Source: Vibrio marisflavi CECT 7928 (GTDB lineage Bacteria > Pseudomonadota > Gammaproteobacteria > Enterobacterales > Vibrionaceae). Taken from it: a stretch of 64,000 nt of DNA. A model generated the notes under the pieces. That model made no database searches. It had not been told where the DNA came from and saw only the letters and a list, made by a program, of their open reading frames with translations. Every line of letters begins with the position of its first letter. The first letter of the stretch is position 1. The position numbers were made by a program, and so were the translations under genes. The stretch is from the NCBI RefSeq assembly GCF_921294215.1, contig NZ_CAKLDM010000001.1:186001-250000 (forward strand), in the 5' to 3' direction. This document shows positions 53,551 through 63,958 of the stretch, piece after piece.

Positions 53551-56500
53551 ATGTCAGGTTCTAAACGGAAGTGGCTTTGGAGCACTTTTAAGCTTATTTT
53601 GCTTTTAGTTCTTATCGCGGTAGTGAGTGCTGCTGTGTTTTTTTGGGTGGAGTTAGAGCAGTGGCCATGGTGGTCAGGTGCTGTCATTTTATCAGGTATT
53701 GCAGCTATTGTTTGCGCCATCTATTTATTAAGAAGATACATACTCCGTTACCGTGAGCGAAAGTTTGTCGAGCATGTCGTCAAGCATGACAAAGATGCCA
53801 TCGAAACTAGCCAGTGGTCACTTCGTCAAAGCTGCAATGAGTTAGACCAACGTTGGAACAAAGCGCTGGAACAACTGAAATCTTCTCGTTTAAGGAGCCA
53901 AGGGCATCCATTATATGTACTTCCTTGGTATTTGGTTATCGGTGAGGAAGGTTCAGGTAAATCGACAATTTTGGAAAACTGTGGTTTAAGCAGTGTGCTT
54001 GCTCCATTGAAGGAGCTGTCGGAGCATTCAACTCAGCATTGTGATTGGTGGTTCTTTGAGCAAGGGGTGTTTCTTGATACGTCGGGTAAGTACTTCAACG
54101 TCGATGATACAAATAGTGAAACAGAGTGGAAGCACTTACTCACCTTGTTAGCCAGATCTCGTAGAAGAGAGCCTATCAATGGGTTGCTGGTTAGTTTAAG
54201 CGTGTATGATTTACTCAACTTAGACACAGACCAACTGCAGAAGAAAGGGCGTCAATTAAGGTTGAAATTGGATACCTTGATGAAAGTCATGGGCGCTCAA
54301 ATTCCTGTCTATTTAATGCTGACAAAGTGCGATCAGATTTATGGCTTTGAAAGTTATGCGCTTGAGCTTGATTCGTCCAAGCGCGATGAATTATTTGGTT
54401 GCATCAACTCTGATAGAGAGTTGTCTCCTGAACAAGTGATTTCAAAAGCGCTCGCTTACATTAGCGATCAACTGCTTACTCATCAGCTTGAACAGCTACA
54501 AGGTTTGTCGCCACTTCCAACTCATACACTGCTGTTAGCAAGAGAAATTGAAAACCTACATCAAGCGCTTATCGCATTTGCGGAGAGTGCATTTGGTGTC
54601 ACACCTTATCACGAGCCAATATATTTCCGTGGTTTAAGCTTAAGCTCTGCATTGTCCAAGGCTGCACCGTTACCAACAGTTATCCCTTCCTTAAAGACGG
54701 AAAGTAGTAGTGGAACAAATGCGTTAGCGAGTTTTGAGGCCAATTCACCGGCTGTTATGTCGCACAATCATGCGTTTGTGTTCGAAGGACATAGGAAGCC
54801 AATTGTGGAGGAAACGTCAGGTGAGGCTAAACGACATTTAAAAGGCCTGTTCTTAAATGACCTCTTTGCTCGTTGGCTACCAAATGATCGCCATGCCTAT
54901 CAGTTTAGTAACCCTTTCATGCAGTGGAGAAAATGGACAGGGAATTTGTCGGTCACTGTGTTGCTGTTACTGATGTTTTTTGCGGTTGGTGGGATGAGTT
55001 TAGACTATATTCAAACTCAAAATAGCTATGCATCTCTGACTAAAGAAATCAATCAAGTTCAATCGTTGTCAGCCGTAGCGAGCAACAATCTAACCTATGG
55101 CCAATTGGATCAGAGGCGCTTAACGCTACAAGGTTTGCAGGTCGCTATACACCGAGCTGAACGTGGTCACCAATTGTTGTCAAAACTAGGTTTAGACCTA
55201 TGGATCCACAAAGGTTTGAGTTTAGCTAAACAAGAATACGTAAAGTCTTATCAACGGTATTTATTTGATGCTATCAATCCTTCTTTATACCGAGCCATCA
55301 ACAATACTGACCCAACTTCAATTGACCGTGTAGGTAATGGGATTGACTATTTAGCATGGAGAATCAGTCAAATTCAATCCAAGTTAGGTACTAGCTCTCA
55401 GAAACCGTTACCTTTGCAAGGGCACACAGATTTAAATGCGCTTCAGTTCGATCCTTTGGGTTTTGTCAGCCAAATTGACTCGCAACAGATGTTTGTAGAT
55501 TTCGTACGTTGGACTAACAGCAAAAGCCAGCTTGAGCATATTTTAGTTCAAACGCAGAATCATTTGCAGGTTGCGCTAGCTCGTCATCCATTGTCGAGTT
55601 GGTTAAATCAGTGGATAGAAGACTCAAGCCAAATTCAAGCGGTTAGTGCATCAAGCTTTTGGCAGGCAGGCTTATTGAGTGGCACTGATATTTCTGTACC
55701 GGGCTCTTATACTCTTGAAGGAAAAAAGTTTGTTGATGACTTTTTACTTCAGTTGGAAGAGAGTGGTAATACTGCCGTAAATACTCAAATAAAACGTTAT
55801 CAGCAAGAGTATATTCGTCAGTTTGTTTCTCAGTGGATTAAGTTTTATCAGCAGTTCCCTGCTTCAGCAAAAGGGTTGAGTGTTAGCGATAGAGTACAAA
55901 TTGCAAATCAGATGCCTTATCAAAACAACCCGTTTAGTCAGGTACAACAAAAAACATTGTCTGAGCTCAAGGGGCTGGGTAGTGCGGTGAGCGCACACAA
56001 TTGGCAAAGTTTGTATTTGTCACAAGCAATTGAAAACAAGTATTGGAACAGTAAGCAGAGCAAAGGATTATTGAGCAAAGGCTCTCAAATGTTGCAAGAT
56101 ACCTCTTCCAAATTAGCGAGTGACGACCCTGCATTCAAGCAGAAACTAGAAAAAGGAGTCAGCTTGTACGCGAACTACCAAGACGCGATGAGCCAGATTC
56201 TCGATCACATCAGCAATGAAGCCACAGCTTTCCAAAGCATTAGTGCTCTATTTGTGAACCCTAGTGCAGGCTCGCCAGAGCTTAAAGCATCGAACTCTGC
56301 AACTCGGCTTGAGCAGCTGCTACAGTCAAATGGAGCTTACCCCAATGGTGGTACGCTCTATTCCGATAGCTTCCAGTTCATGTTGCAGACGGGTATTCGA
56401 CTGGCAGCAAACCAGCTTCAGTCTGACTGGGAAGCCCAAGTTTATGGTCCGTTGCAATATGTGTCGACTCAAGATAAAAGAAACAAGTTGTTCTCGCCAA

Positions 56501-57096
56501 ACGGTTTGCTTAACTCATTTATCCATGGTGCGGGTAAAGGGTTTATTAAAATGGGGGCACAAGGTTGGGAGCCGTCCTCTTTCATGGGGACTAGTTTACC
56601 GTTTGTACGAGGCTTTTTCTCATTCATCGACCAAAGTGAATACCTAAAGCAGGATCTGAAAGATGACTACAAAGTAGCGGTAGAAGCCATGCCGATGGGA
56701 GTAAACCCAGATGCTGCCAATCATCCATATGAGTCAGAATTAGTGCTTTCTTGCTCTGATAAACAGCAGCAGCTAATGAATTACAATTATTCTCAGAGTA
56801 AGCTTTTTGATTGGAAACCAGCAAGTTGTGGTCAAACAAAGCTAACGATTCGCTTCAATGGCTTTGAGATTAATAAAATATATTCGGGAATCAATGGTTT
56901 CCAGAATTTCTTAAGTCAATTTAGAAATGGTGCAGTAACGTTTGTTCCGAAGGACTTTCCATCTAGCCAGCAAATATTAGAGCAAAACCATATAGTGTGG
57001 ATGAAAATTCAATACCGATTCCAAGGTAATTTACCAATTGTAGCGTTGAAAAATAAAGGTACTTTTAAAGTGCCACTAAAGATTGTTTCAAATTGA
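53551..57096 (+). CDS. tssM: T6SS inner-membrane protein TssM (IcmF family)
   Basis: An 1181-aa IcmF-family protein. Two N-terminal membrane helices (about residues 11-32 and 40-60) and a third at about 467-487 flank a cytoplasmic GTPase-like domain with an intact Walker A GEEGSGKST at 131-139 and the nearby DWWFFEQGVFLDTSGKYF. The large C-terminal periplasmic part ends in the TssJ-binding beta region (LTIRFNGFEIN...TFVPKDFP...FKVPLKIVS). TssM forms the envelope-spanning channel with TssL and TssJ. Intact nucleotide site means energy use by TssM is possible here, unlike in some homologues. AAAGGT precedes the ATG. Confidence 0.97.
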   Translation: MSGSKRKWLWSTFKLILLLVLIAVVSAAVFFWVELEQWPWWSGAVILSGIAAIVCAIYLLRRYILRYRERKFVEHVVKHDKDAIETSQWSLRQSCNELDQRWNKALEQLKSSRLRSQGHPLYVLPWYLVIGEEGSGKSTILENCGLSSVLAPLKELSEHSTQHCDWWFFEQGVFLDTSGKYFNVDDTNSETEWKHLLTLLARSRRREPINGLLVSLSVYDLLNLDTDQLQKKGRQLRLKLDTLMKVMGAQIPVYLMLTKCDQIYGFESYALELDSSKRDELFGCINSDRELSPEQVISKALAYISDQLLTHQLEQLQGLSPLPTHTLLLAREIENLHQALIAFAESAFGVTPYHEPIYFRGLSLSSALSKAAPLPTVIPSLKTESSSGTNALASFEANSPAVMSHNHAFVFEGHRKPIVEETSGEAKRHLKGLFLNDLFARWLPNDRHAYQFSNPFMQWRKWTGNLSVTVLLLLMFFAVGGMSLDYIQTQNSYASLTKEINQVQSLSAVASNNLTYGQLDQRRLTLQGLQVAIHRAERGHQLLSKLGLDLWIHKGLSLAKQEYVKSYQRYLFDAINPSLYRAINNTDPTSIDRVGNGIDYLAWRISQIQSKLGTSSQKPLPLQGHTDLNALQFDPLGFVSQIDSQQMFVDFVRWTNSKSQLEHILVQTQNHLQVALARHPLSSWLNQWIEDSSQIQAVSASSFWQAGLLSGTDISVPGSYTLEGKKFVDDFLLQLEESGNTAVNTQIKRYQQEYIRQFVSQWIKFYQQFPASAKGLSVSDRVQIANQMPYQNNPFSQVQQKTLSELKGLGSAVSAHNWQSLYLSQAIENKYWNSKQSKGLLSKGSQMLQDTSSKLASDDPAFKQKLEKGVSLYANYQDAMSQILDHISNEATAFQSISALFVNPSAGSPELKASNSATRLEQLLQSNGAYPNGGTLYSDSFQFMLQTGIRLAANQLQSDWEAQVYGPLQYVSTQDKRNKLFSPNGLLNSFIHGAGKGFIKMGAQGWEPSSFMGTSLPFVRGFFSFIDQSEYLKQDLKDDYKVAVEAMPMGVNPDAANHPYESELVLSCSDKQQQLMNYNYSQSKLFDWKPASCGQTKLTIRFNGFEINKIYSGINGFQNFLSQFRNGAVTFVPKDFPSSQQILEQNHIVWMKIQYRFQGNLPIVALKNKGTFKVPLKIVSN

Positions 57097-57108
57097 GGAA
57101 AGTAAATA

Positions 57109-57330
57109 ATGTCTAGTCGAAGTCGGAGCAATTTTAGTGATAGTTCATGTTGGCAAGGCAGGAAGCTGCCATTGCTTATGTTTGGAGTTTGGTTGGTAGC
57201 ATGTCTTCTAATAGTAGGAGTGTCCCTTGGGCTAGCAGGAGATTCAATCCAGATAAAGCATTTAGTAGCGGCACAGTTGGAAAATACTCATATTATTGAT
57301 ATTACGCATCAAATTACTAGGCACATTTAA
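57109..57330 (+). CDS. 73-aa single-span membrane protein at the end of the T6SS operon
   Basis: A 73-aa protein with a strong GAGGAAAG ribosome site 12 nt after tssM. After a Ser/Arg-rich, positively charged N-terminus (SRSRSNFSDSSCWQGRK) comes one membrane helix LPLLMFGVWLVACLLIVGVSLGLA (about residues 20-43), then a short polar tail with several histidines. By the positive-inside rule the N-terminus is cytoplasmic and the tail periplasmic. I do not recognise it. Its place before the operon terminator suggests a minor membrane-complex component or regulator of the T6SS. Confidence 0.65.
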   Translation: MSSRSRSNFSDSSCWQGRKLPLLMFGVWLVACLLIVGVSLGLAGDSIQIKHLVAAQLENTHIIDITHQITRHI

Positions 57331-57378
57331 ACTTAAGGCTACATTCAGTAGCGATTAAATATTTTTCGAGTTATTGGT

Positions 57379-57413
57379 AGCCAGTACTGTATTAATATAG
57401 TGCTGGCTTTTTA
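57379..57413 (+). terminator. T6SS operon terminator
   Basis: AGCCAGTACT (57379-57388) pairs with AGTGCTGGCT (57399-57408) with one G-U, loop of 10 nt, followed by TTTTTA. It is the only clear terminator seen between tssA and this point, which supports a single long transcript. Confidence 0.82.
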
Positions 57414-57601
57414 CTGTTAGCTATATTTGGCTCTTGCATTTATGTTGTTAATACTATTGATGTGTCTGTGTTTTTATTTTGTATTAACATTGACAGTACT
57501 ATTTTAAATAATAGAATCCTTACGGCTGAATAAGATGGATTTTAACCGGCGTTAAATATGGAAAATATTAATTACAGATAAATTGTCATTTAGTGTTGGT
57601 T

Positions 57602-58663
57602 ATGAATAAAAATTTAAAAACTAATATAGTGAGATTTGTTGCTATTATATTGTCACTATTTATATCGAGCTGTGCTTTTGCGAATGCAGTAAAGGTTTCA
57701 GGATCAGGTTCTTCTATCGCTGAGCCAGCCATGTTGATGTGGACTAAAAATTATCAGCGTCAGACAGGGAATCAAGTCTCTTACGTCGCAACAGGATCTG
57801 GGGCAGGTGTTGATAATCTGGAGAAGGGTAATCGTAGTTTTGCGTTGACTGATATGCCATATAGTCAAACGATTTTAGATGAACATCATTGGGTTCAGTT
57901 TCCAATGATGGTTTCTATGGTCGACATTGTTTACAACTTACCGGGCATAACGAAACCTTTGACCTTAAATGGCCCCGTTATTGCGGACATGTATTTAGGT
58001 AAAATTGTTTGGTGGGATAACCCTGCGATTAAACAGCTTAATCCAGAGGTGAATCTACCTCATAAGAAAATTGTGCTTATGTATCGTAGTACTGAATCCG
58101 GAACAACCTATGCGTTTTCTCACTATTTAAGCGAGGTATCTGACAAGTGGACGAGTATCCATGATGGTACTTTGAAGCTAATCGATATGCCAGCAAACTC
58201 CGTGGGAGAGCGTTTAAGCTCACAGCTTGCTTTAAGTGTGAAGAATGTACCTTATTCGATAGGTTATGTTTCAGATCGTTATGCGCAAAATCAACACTTA
58301 GCGAAAGCAGAGTTGGTCAATCATGATGGGATGACACTTTCACCATCGATGCTAAGTGCTTATGCTGCGCTAGTGAATATTCCTGAGAGTAGCCAAGGTA
58401 TGCTAACGAAAGTGGTTAACTTACCAGGGACTGAAAGCTGGCCAATCTTAGCGACAACATTTATGCTGGTGCCAGAGCATACCGATAACAAAGCGACAAT
58501 TTCTTCAATCTTAAAGTTCTGCTCTTGGGTGCTTGTGTCAGGCAACAAAGAAACCTTAAATCTTGGTTATATTCCTGTCCCTCATAGCTTTCGAGTGCAA
58601 ATTCGAGAGTTGTGGCAATTTAGCTTTCCCAAAGTAAAGCTCGATTACAATACGTTTTTCTAG
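57602..58663 (+). CDS. PstS-like periplasmic phosphate-binding protein (orphan)
   Basis: A 353-aa protein with a signal peptide ending SCAFA and a PBP-like fold of the PstS type: KVSGSGSSIAEPAMLMWTKNYQRQTGNQVSYVATGSGAGVDNLEKGNRSFALTDMPYS covers the phosphate loop region, and YRSTESGTTYAFSHYL the second one (Ser-Gly-Thr). No pstCAB or phoU is adjacent, so it is an orphan; such proteins can also be surface-located. I start at ATG 57602. It follows the T6SS terminator on the same strand, so T6SS linkage is positional only. Phosphate starvation control is likely but no Pho box was found. Confidence 0.78.
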   Translation: MNKNLKTNIVRFVAIILSLFISSCAFANAVKVSGSGSSIAEPAMLMWTKNYQRQTGNQVSYVATGSGAGVDNLEKGNRSFALTDMPYSQTILDEHHWVQFPMMVSMVDIVYNLPGITKPLTLNGPVIADMYLGKIVWWDNPAIKQLNPEVNLPHKKIVLMYRSTESGTTYAFSHYLSEVSDKWTSIHDGTLKLIDMPANSVGERLSSQLALSVKNVPYSIGYVSDRYAQNQHLAKAELVNHDGMTLSPSMLSAYAALVNIPESSQGMLTKVVNLPGTESWPILATTFMLVPEHTDNKATISSILKFCSWVLVSGNKETLNLGYIPVPHSFRVQIRELWQFSFPKVKLDYNTFF

Positions 58664-58681
58664 AATACTGGTGCGCTAATA

Positions 58682-58713
58682 AATGCCCCAGTAGTGGTGT
58701 CTGCTGGGGCATT
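58682..58713. terminator. Hairpin between convergent genes
   Basis: AATGCCCCAG (58682-58691) pairs exactly with CTGGGGCATT (58704-58713). Leftward it is followed by TATTA, so it is a moderate terminator for the fghA side and ends the PstS-like gene on the other. Confidence 0.65.
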
Positions 58714-58722
58714 AAAAAACAA

Positions 58723-59565
58723 CTAGTCAGCGAATAGGTATTTCGCGTGGAACTGTATGTGCTCGTCGATAAAACTGGAGATAAAGTAGTAGCTATGGTC
58801 ATAACCGGACTGCATGCGAACTTGTACAGGTGATTGGTTAAGATTAGCCGCTTCAATTAGAGTCTCAGGTTTAAGTTGCTCAGTGAGAAAACCATCTAAA
58901 TCACCTTGATCGACCAAGATAGGTAGTACTGAACGGCTTTTTTTTAGCAGTTCCACTGAGTCATATTCAAGCCAGCTGTCACGGTTGTCTCCGAGGTAGG
59001 TACTAAATGCCTTCTGTCCCCAAGGTACATTGATTGGGTTGCAAATCGGGCTAAATGCAGAAATAGAACGATACTGGTCAGGGTTTTTTAGGCCGATGGT
59101 TATCGCCCCATGCCCTCCCATACTGTGTCCAGCAATGGATTTGATGTTGGATACCGCAAAGTTAGTTTCGACAATGTTAGGTAGCTCTTCGGTCACATAG
59201 TCATACATTTGATAGTGATTTGCCCATGGCTGCCTCGTCGCATTGAGATAAAAACCAGCACCTTGCCCCAAATCGTAATCTTCAGCGTTGGCCACAGATT
59301 CACCTCTTGGGCTAGTGTCGGATGCAATGATGGCGATACCCAATTCTGACGCTTTACCAAATGCTCCGGCTTTTTGCATAAAATTTTCATCGGTGCAGGT
59401 GAGTCCAGAAAGCCAATATATGGCAGGTACTGGATTGGACTGAGTTGCATTGTGTGGGATGAATATAGCAAAGCGCATGTCGCAATTTAGCGTATCCGAT
59501 TGGTGAGTGTACTGGATATGCCAGCCGCCAAACACTTTATTTCGGCTGATTTCTTTGACGCTCAT
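58723..59565 (-). CDS. fghA: S-formylglutathione hydrolase
   Basis: A 280-aa esterase-D family hydrolase that splits S-formylglutathione to glutathione and formate. The nucleophile Ser148 lies in GHSMGGHGA; an Asp in VDQGDLDGFL and a His in GYDHSYYF complete the triad. YWLSGLTCTDENFMQKAGA and the NHYQMYDYVTEELP region are typical. GAGGAAG lies before the ATG. It follows the class III alcohol dehydrogenase gene by 50 bp in the same operon; together they detoxify formaldehyde. Confidence 0.95.
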   Translation of the reverse strand: MSVKEISRNKVFGGWHIQYTHQSDTLNCDMRFAIFIPHNATQSNPVPAIYWLSGLTCTDENFMQKAGAFGKASELGIAIIASDTSPRGESVANAEDYDLGQGAGFYLNATRQPWANHYQMYDYVTEELPNIVETNFAVSNIKSIAGHSMGGHGAITIGLKNPDQYRSISAFSPICNPINVPWGQKAFSTYLGDNRDSWLEYDSVELLKKSRSVLPILVDQGDLDGFLTEQLKPETLIEAANLNQSPVQVRMQSGYDHSYYFISSFIDEHIQFHAKYLFAD

Positions 59566-59615
59566 AGATCTTCCTCAAAGTGAAAGTGGGCAGCCCTTCT
59601 GCTACCCACATCTTG

Positions 59616-60904
<1,289 letters not shown>

Positions 60905-60906
60905 AG

Positions 60907-61491
60907 TTACATCATTGGCAGGGTAGAGGCAACGAGAAGTCCAGCCATTACCCAGTTAAAATTTCTCACTTTAGTTGGACTGTTTAACCAGCGCTGGAGG
61001 TTCTTTCCTGCAACTGTCCAAAAACCAACATTGGGTAGGTTAACGACACAGAAAACGCAGGCAATGATCACTAAACCAAATATCGAAGCACTGTAGTTAT
61101 ATACGCTCACAGCAGTCAGAGCCATTGCCCAGCCCTTCGGGTTCACCCACTGAAAGCTTGCTGCACCTAAGAAGCTGAGTGGCTTATAATCGCATTTGTT
61201 TTGACTAGGTTTACTGGTCGCTATTTTGTAAGCCAGGTAGAACAAATAAGCTAAGCTGACGACTTTCAATACCTGATGGATAACAGGGTAGGTATGAAAA
61301 ACTGTCGTTAAGCCCATGCCGACTAATATGACCATAAAAGCAAATCCAAACACGACACCAAGCATATGAGGAATCGTGCGAACAAACCCAACGTTCGCGC
61401 CTGAAGTCATCAACATAATGTTGTTTGGCCCGGGGGAAAAGGTAGTGACAAATGCAAATAGCGCGATAGCGCCTAATTGACCTAAATCCAT
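60907..61491 (-). CDS. LysE/RhtB-family amino acid exporter
   Basis: A 194-aa exporter with about six membrane helices. The hallmark FSPGPNNIMLMTSGANVGF is in the first helix and the second family motif ASFQWVNPKGW in the middle. I start at ATG 61491 (MDLGQLGAIA) with AGGAA upstream; the 30 residues before it in the frame are not hydrophobic and not family-like. It exports an amino acid or derivative. It diverges from an Lrp/AsnC regulator with only 110 bp between, so that regulator probably controls it in response to the exported amino acid. Confidence 0.9.
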   Translation of the reverse strand: MDLGQLGAIALFAFVTTFSPGPNNIMLMTSGANVGFVRTIPHMLGVVFGFAFMVILVGMGLTTVFHTYPVIHQVLKVVSLAYLFYLAYKIATSKPSQNKCDYKPLSFLGAASFQWVNPKGWAMALTAVSVYNYSASIFGLVIIACVFCVVNLPNVGFWTVAGKNLQRWLNSPTKVRNFNWVMAGLLVASTLPMM

Positions 61492-61601
61492 TGTGATATT
61501 CCTGTGTTGTTTCATGTTGTAAAACCATGGTAATTGGAACTTGGAGCAATTTTGTGCTTTTATTGCTTTTGAAGTGCCCAAATGAACAATAAAGTTAACG
61601 A

Positions 61602-62042
61602 ATGGATAAATTTGACGAAAGAATATTGCAAGAACTCAAATTAGACGGAAGAATCTCCAACGTTGAGCTCTCCAATGCGGTTGGGCTATCTCCGTCAGCG
61701 ACTTTGCGCCGCGTGCAAGATTTAGAAAAGAAAAAAGTGATTAAAGGCTATCGAGCTGTGTTGGACAGAGATCAACTTGGAATTGGCTTTGCTGCTTATG
61801 TTTCGATTGGCTTAAATAGCCACACCAAAAAAGCACAGCTTGATTTCGAGGAGCATGTGCGTTTTGAAAAAGAAGTGGTGGAGTGCCACAACATCACTGG
61901 GGCCAACGAGTACCTTCTACGAGTAGAGACCGAAAATTTATCAGCTTACAAAAGATTTCATTCAGACGTATTAGGTGAGTGCAAATGGGTGAAGTCCATC
62001 TCAACTATGGTGGTTATGGATTCTCCGAAAGATGAAAGGTAA
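61602..62042 (+). CDS. Lrp/AsnC-family transcriptional regulator
   Basis: A 146-aa regulator. The N-terminal helix-turn-helix (LDGRISNVELSNAVGLSPSATLRRVQDLEKKKVIKGYRAVLD) and C-terminal RAM domain (FEKEVVECHNITGANEYLLRVETENLSAY) are complete. Such proteins sense amino acids and often control a divergent exporter, here the LysE gene. Its own 5' end abuts the shared promoter region. Confidence 0.93.
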   Translation: MDKFDERILQELKLDGRISNVELSNAVGLSPSATLRRVQDLEKKKVIKGYRAVLDRDQLGIGFAAYVSIGLNSHTKKAQLDFEEHVRFEKEVVECHNITGANEYLLRVETENLSAYKRFHSDVLGECKWVKSISTMVVMDSPKDER

Positions 62043-62200
62043 GGGATATACAGATTACCGTCATTTACACTGTAAAAAATTCTTGGACGATAAGCTGTAC
62101 GTCACAGATAGCGTTAAAGTTTTGTGAAGTTTTGAATATTGCTTCTAAAATCTAAATAAAAATACGAGCTCTTAACACATTGAACTCAAATGGATTTTAG

Positions 62201-63247
62201 ATGGAACGTCAAACAAGGATGAGAACGGTTCTGAGCGGGCTACTCAGCTCCCTTTGCATTTTTACGCCAAGCCTGATTTTTGCTGAAGAACTTCCAAATT
62301 GCGAAGAAGACGGAGTTCAAGCTGAATGTAAATCGTCGCGCCACTCTTCTCCATTCAGAACTTACGCAGCTTCTCCGCTTCAAGCATTAAGTTTAACCAC
62401 ACAACTGCGTTCTGCTGAGTTGGTTGACGATGCTGAAGTGTTCTTGGTGGGGAGCGTAGCGAGTGTATGGGCACAAGGTCGAGATATCCAGTTAGACTAC
62501 TATCAAAACCAAGTGATGTCAGGAGTTGCTTGGCGTGTGAGCGAGTCTTGGAGTGCAGAGGTAAAGTATCAACTGGCGTGGTCAGCGAATAATCACCTCG
62601 ATACGCTGACAATTGATTTCCATGACTTTGTTGGTATATCGCAAAACGGTAGACAGGATGAAGACAAACATCAAAACAACATCGATAGTAGCACTTACAA
62701 TATAGCGATTAATGACTTTGACAGTGAGGTGATGGTCAATGCGGTGCATGGATATTTGCAGTGGCAGGCATTTCGCACATCACATCAAGCGTTCTCATTT
62801 GGCGCGACTTTATATTATAACAAGGTAAGTAACTCTCCGTTTGCCGCATCTACCTTTGACCAAGCTTTTCAAATCAACTATTCACTCTTTTATGGCGCAA
62901 GCTCATTTTTTACGACAATTGGTGGAACCTTACACTCTTCAGATGAGCACATATTTGAGACATTGCCAGTTAAAAGGTTCACTGGCGCATGGGCATTTGG
63001 CTATGGTTATCGTTTGGCTCGAAACCACGAATTAATGTTCGAATATCACGGCTACGAAGGCATGCTAGAGCACGACGAAGAATTTACAAAAGCCTCTCAA
63101 GAGGTTGTACTCGGTTATCGCTACTATCTAAAAGATTTAGCGCAGTTTGAGCTGTCTGCTACAGAGAATATCTATAACATGAGTAACTCTACTGACATCG
63201 TTTTTAGCCTTGGTATGAGGTTTTTCCTAGACTCTCTTTCTGGGTGA
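62201..63247 (+). CDS. Outer-membrane beta-barrel protein, DUF3187-like
   Basis: A 348-aa secreted protein. The signal peptide is MRTVLSGLLSSLCIFTPSLIFA if the second Met (62219) is used; the first ATG at 62201 adds six polar residues and both are possible. The mature part is rich in alternating, aromatic strands (SWSAEVKYQLAWSANN, AFSFGATLYYNKVS, SFFTTIGGTLHSS, GAWAFGYGYRLARNHELMFEYHGYEG) and ends FSLGMRFFL, as a barrel would. SPLQALSLTTQLRSAE and ASVWAQGRDIQLDYYQNQV recall the DUF3187 family seen in vibrios. Function unknown; no transport partner is adjacent. Confidence 0.65.
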   Translation: MERQTRMRTVLSGLLSSLCIFTPSLIFAEELPNCEEDGVQAECKSSRHSSPFRTYAASPLQALSLTTQLRSAELVDDAEVFLVGSVASVWAQGRDIQLDYYQNQVMSGVAWRVSESWSAEVKYQLAWSANNHLDTLTIDFHDFVGISQNGRQDEDKHQNNIDSSTYNIAINDFDSEVMVNAVHGYLQWQAFRTSHQAFSFGATLYYNKVSNSPFAASTFDQAFQINYSLFYGASSFFTTIGGTLHSSDEHIFETLPVKRFTGAWAFGYGYRLARNHELMFEYHGYEGMLEHDEEFTKASQEVVLGYRYYLKDLAQFELSATENIYNMSNSTDIVFSLGMRFFLDSLSG

Positions 63248-63410
63248 CGAGTGTTGTTCACCTTTTGCTTCAAGAGCTGTTGTGTCGCATAGCTAGGAGT
63301 GCTCTCAATCAATAAATGAAACGATATGAAAATAGTTGTTTCGTTTGTAAAATTAGAGGCTTGTGTCGATACTTCAAGAACATAGTATTGAATAGGGATG
63401 ATGGTCCAAA

Positions 63411-63950
63411 ATGAAAGGAATCATATTCACAGAGTTTCTAGAATTGGTTGAGGCGAAGTTCGGCATTGAAGTGTTAGAAAATATGCTGGAGATGTCTGAT
63501 GATACAGGAGTGTATACCGCTGTCGGAAGTTATGATCACAAAGATCTTGTAAACTTAATTGTATCGCTGAGTAAGTTAACTAAAGTTGCTGTGGAAGATC
63601 TACAGCAGGTTTTTGGCCGTGCTGTTTTTATGAATTTATACAAAAGCTTGCGTAACAGCGCACCTATTGTAGATTGCAAAACGACCTTTCAATTTTTACG
63701 TCAAGTAGAAAACTACATACATATCGAAGTTAAAAAGCTTTATCCAGATGCTAACCCTCCGAAATTTAACTTTCTTTCCGAATCAGAATCTACTTTAGAG
63801 TTCGACTATCACAGTGCTCGTTGCATGTCCCATGTGTGTCTTGGTCTCGTGCAAGGCTGTGCTGACAAACTGGACGAAACCTTGGATATAAAAATGACTA
63901 ACCAAGTGGATGATGGTAGCCATGTTCGTTTCAATTTGTCTGTCGTTTAG
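63411..63950 (+). CDS. H-NOX heme nitric oxide/oxygen-binding sensor
   Basis: A 179-aa H-NOX (HNOB) protein. The proximal heme ligand His104 lies in QVENYIHIEVKKLYPDA and the propionate-binding Y-x-S-x-R motif is YHSAR at residues 133-137. GIIFTEFLELVEAKFG at the N-terminus is typical. Such proteins bind NO and regulate a partner kinase or cyclic-di-GMP enzyme, affecting biofilm or quorum-sensing circuits in vibrios. The next gene begins 9 nt later and looks like a kinase start, so the pair is probably an operon. The absence of a tyrosine in the distal region cannot be judged reliably by eye. Confidence 0.92.
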   Translation: MKGIIFTEFLELVEAKFGIEVLENMLEMSDDTGVYTAVGSYDHKDLVNLIVSLSKLTKVAVEDLQQVFGRAVFMNLYKSLRNSAPIVDCKTTFQFLRQVENYIHIEVKKLYPDANPPKFNFLSESESTLEFDYHSARCMSHVCLGLVQGCADKLDETLDIKMTNQVDDGSHVRFNLSVV

Positions 63951-63958
63951 AGGGTGTT

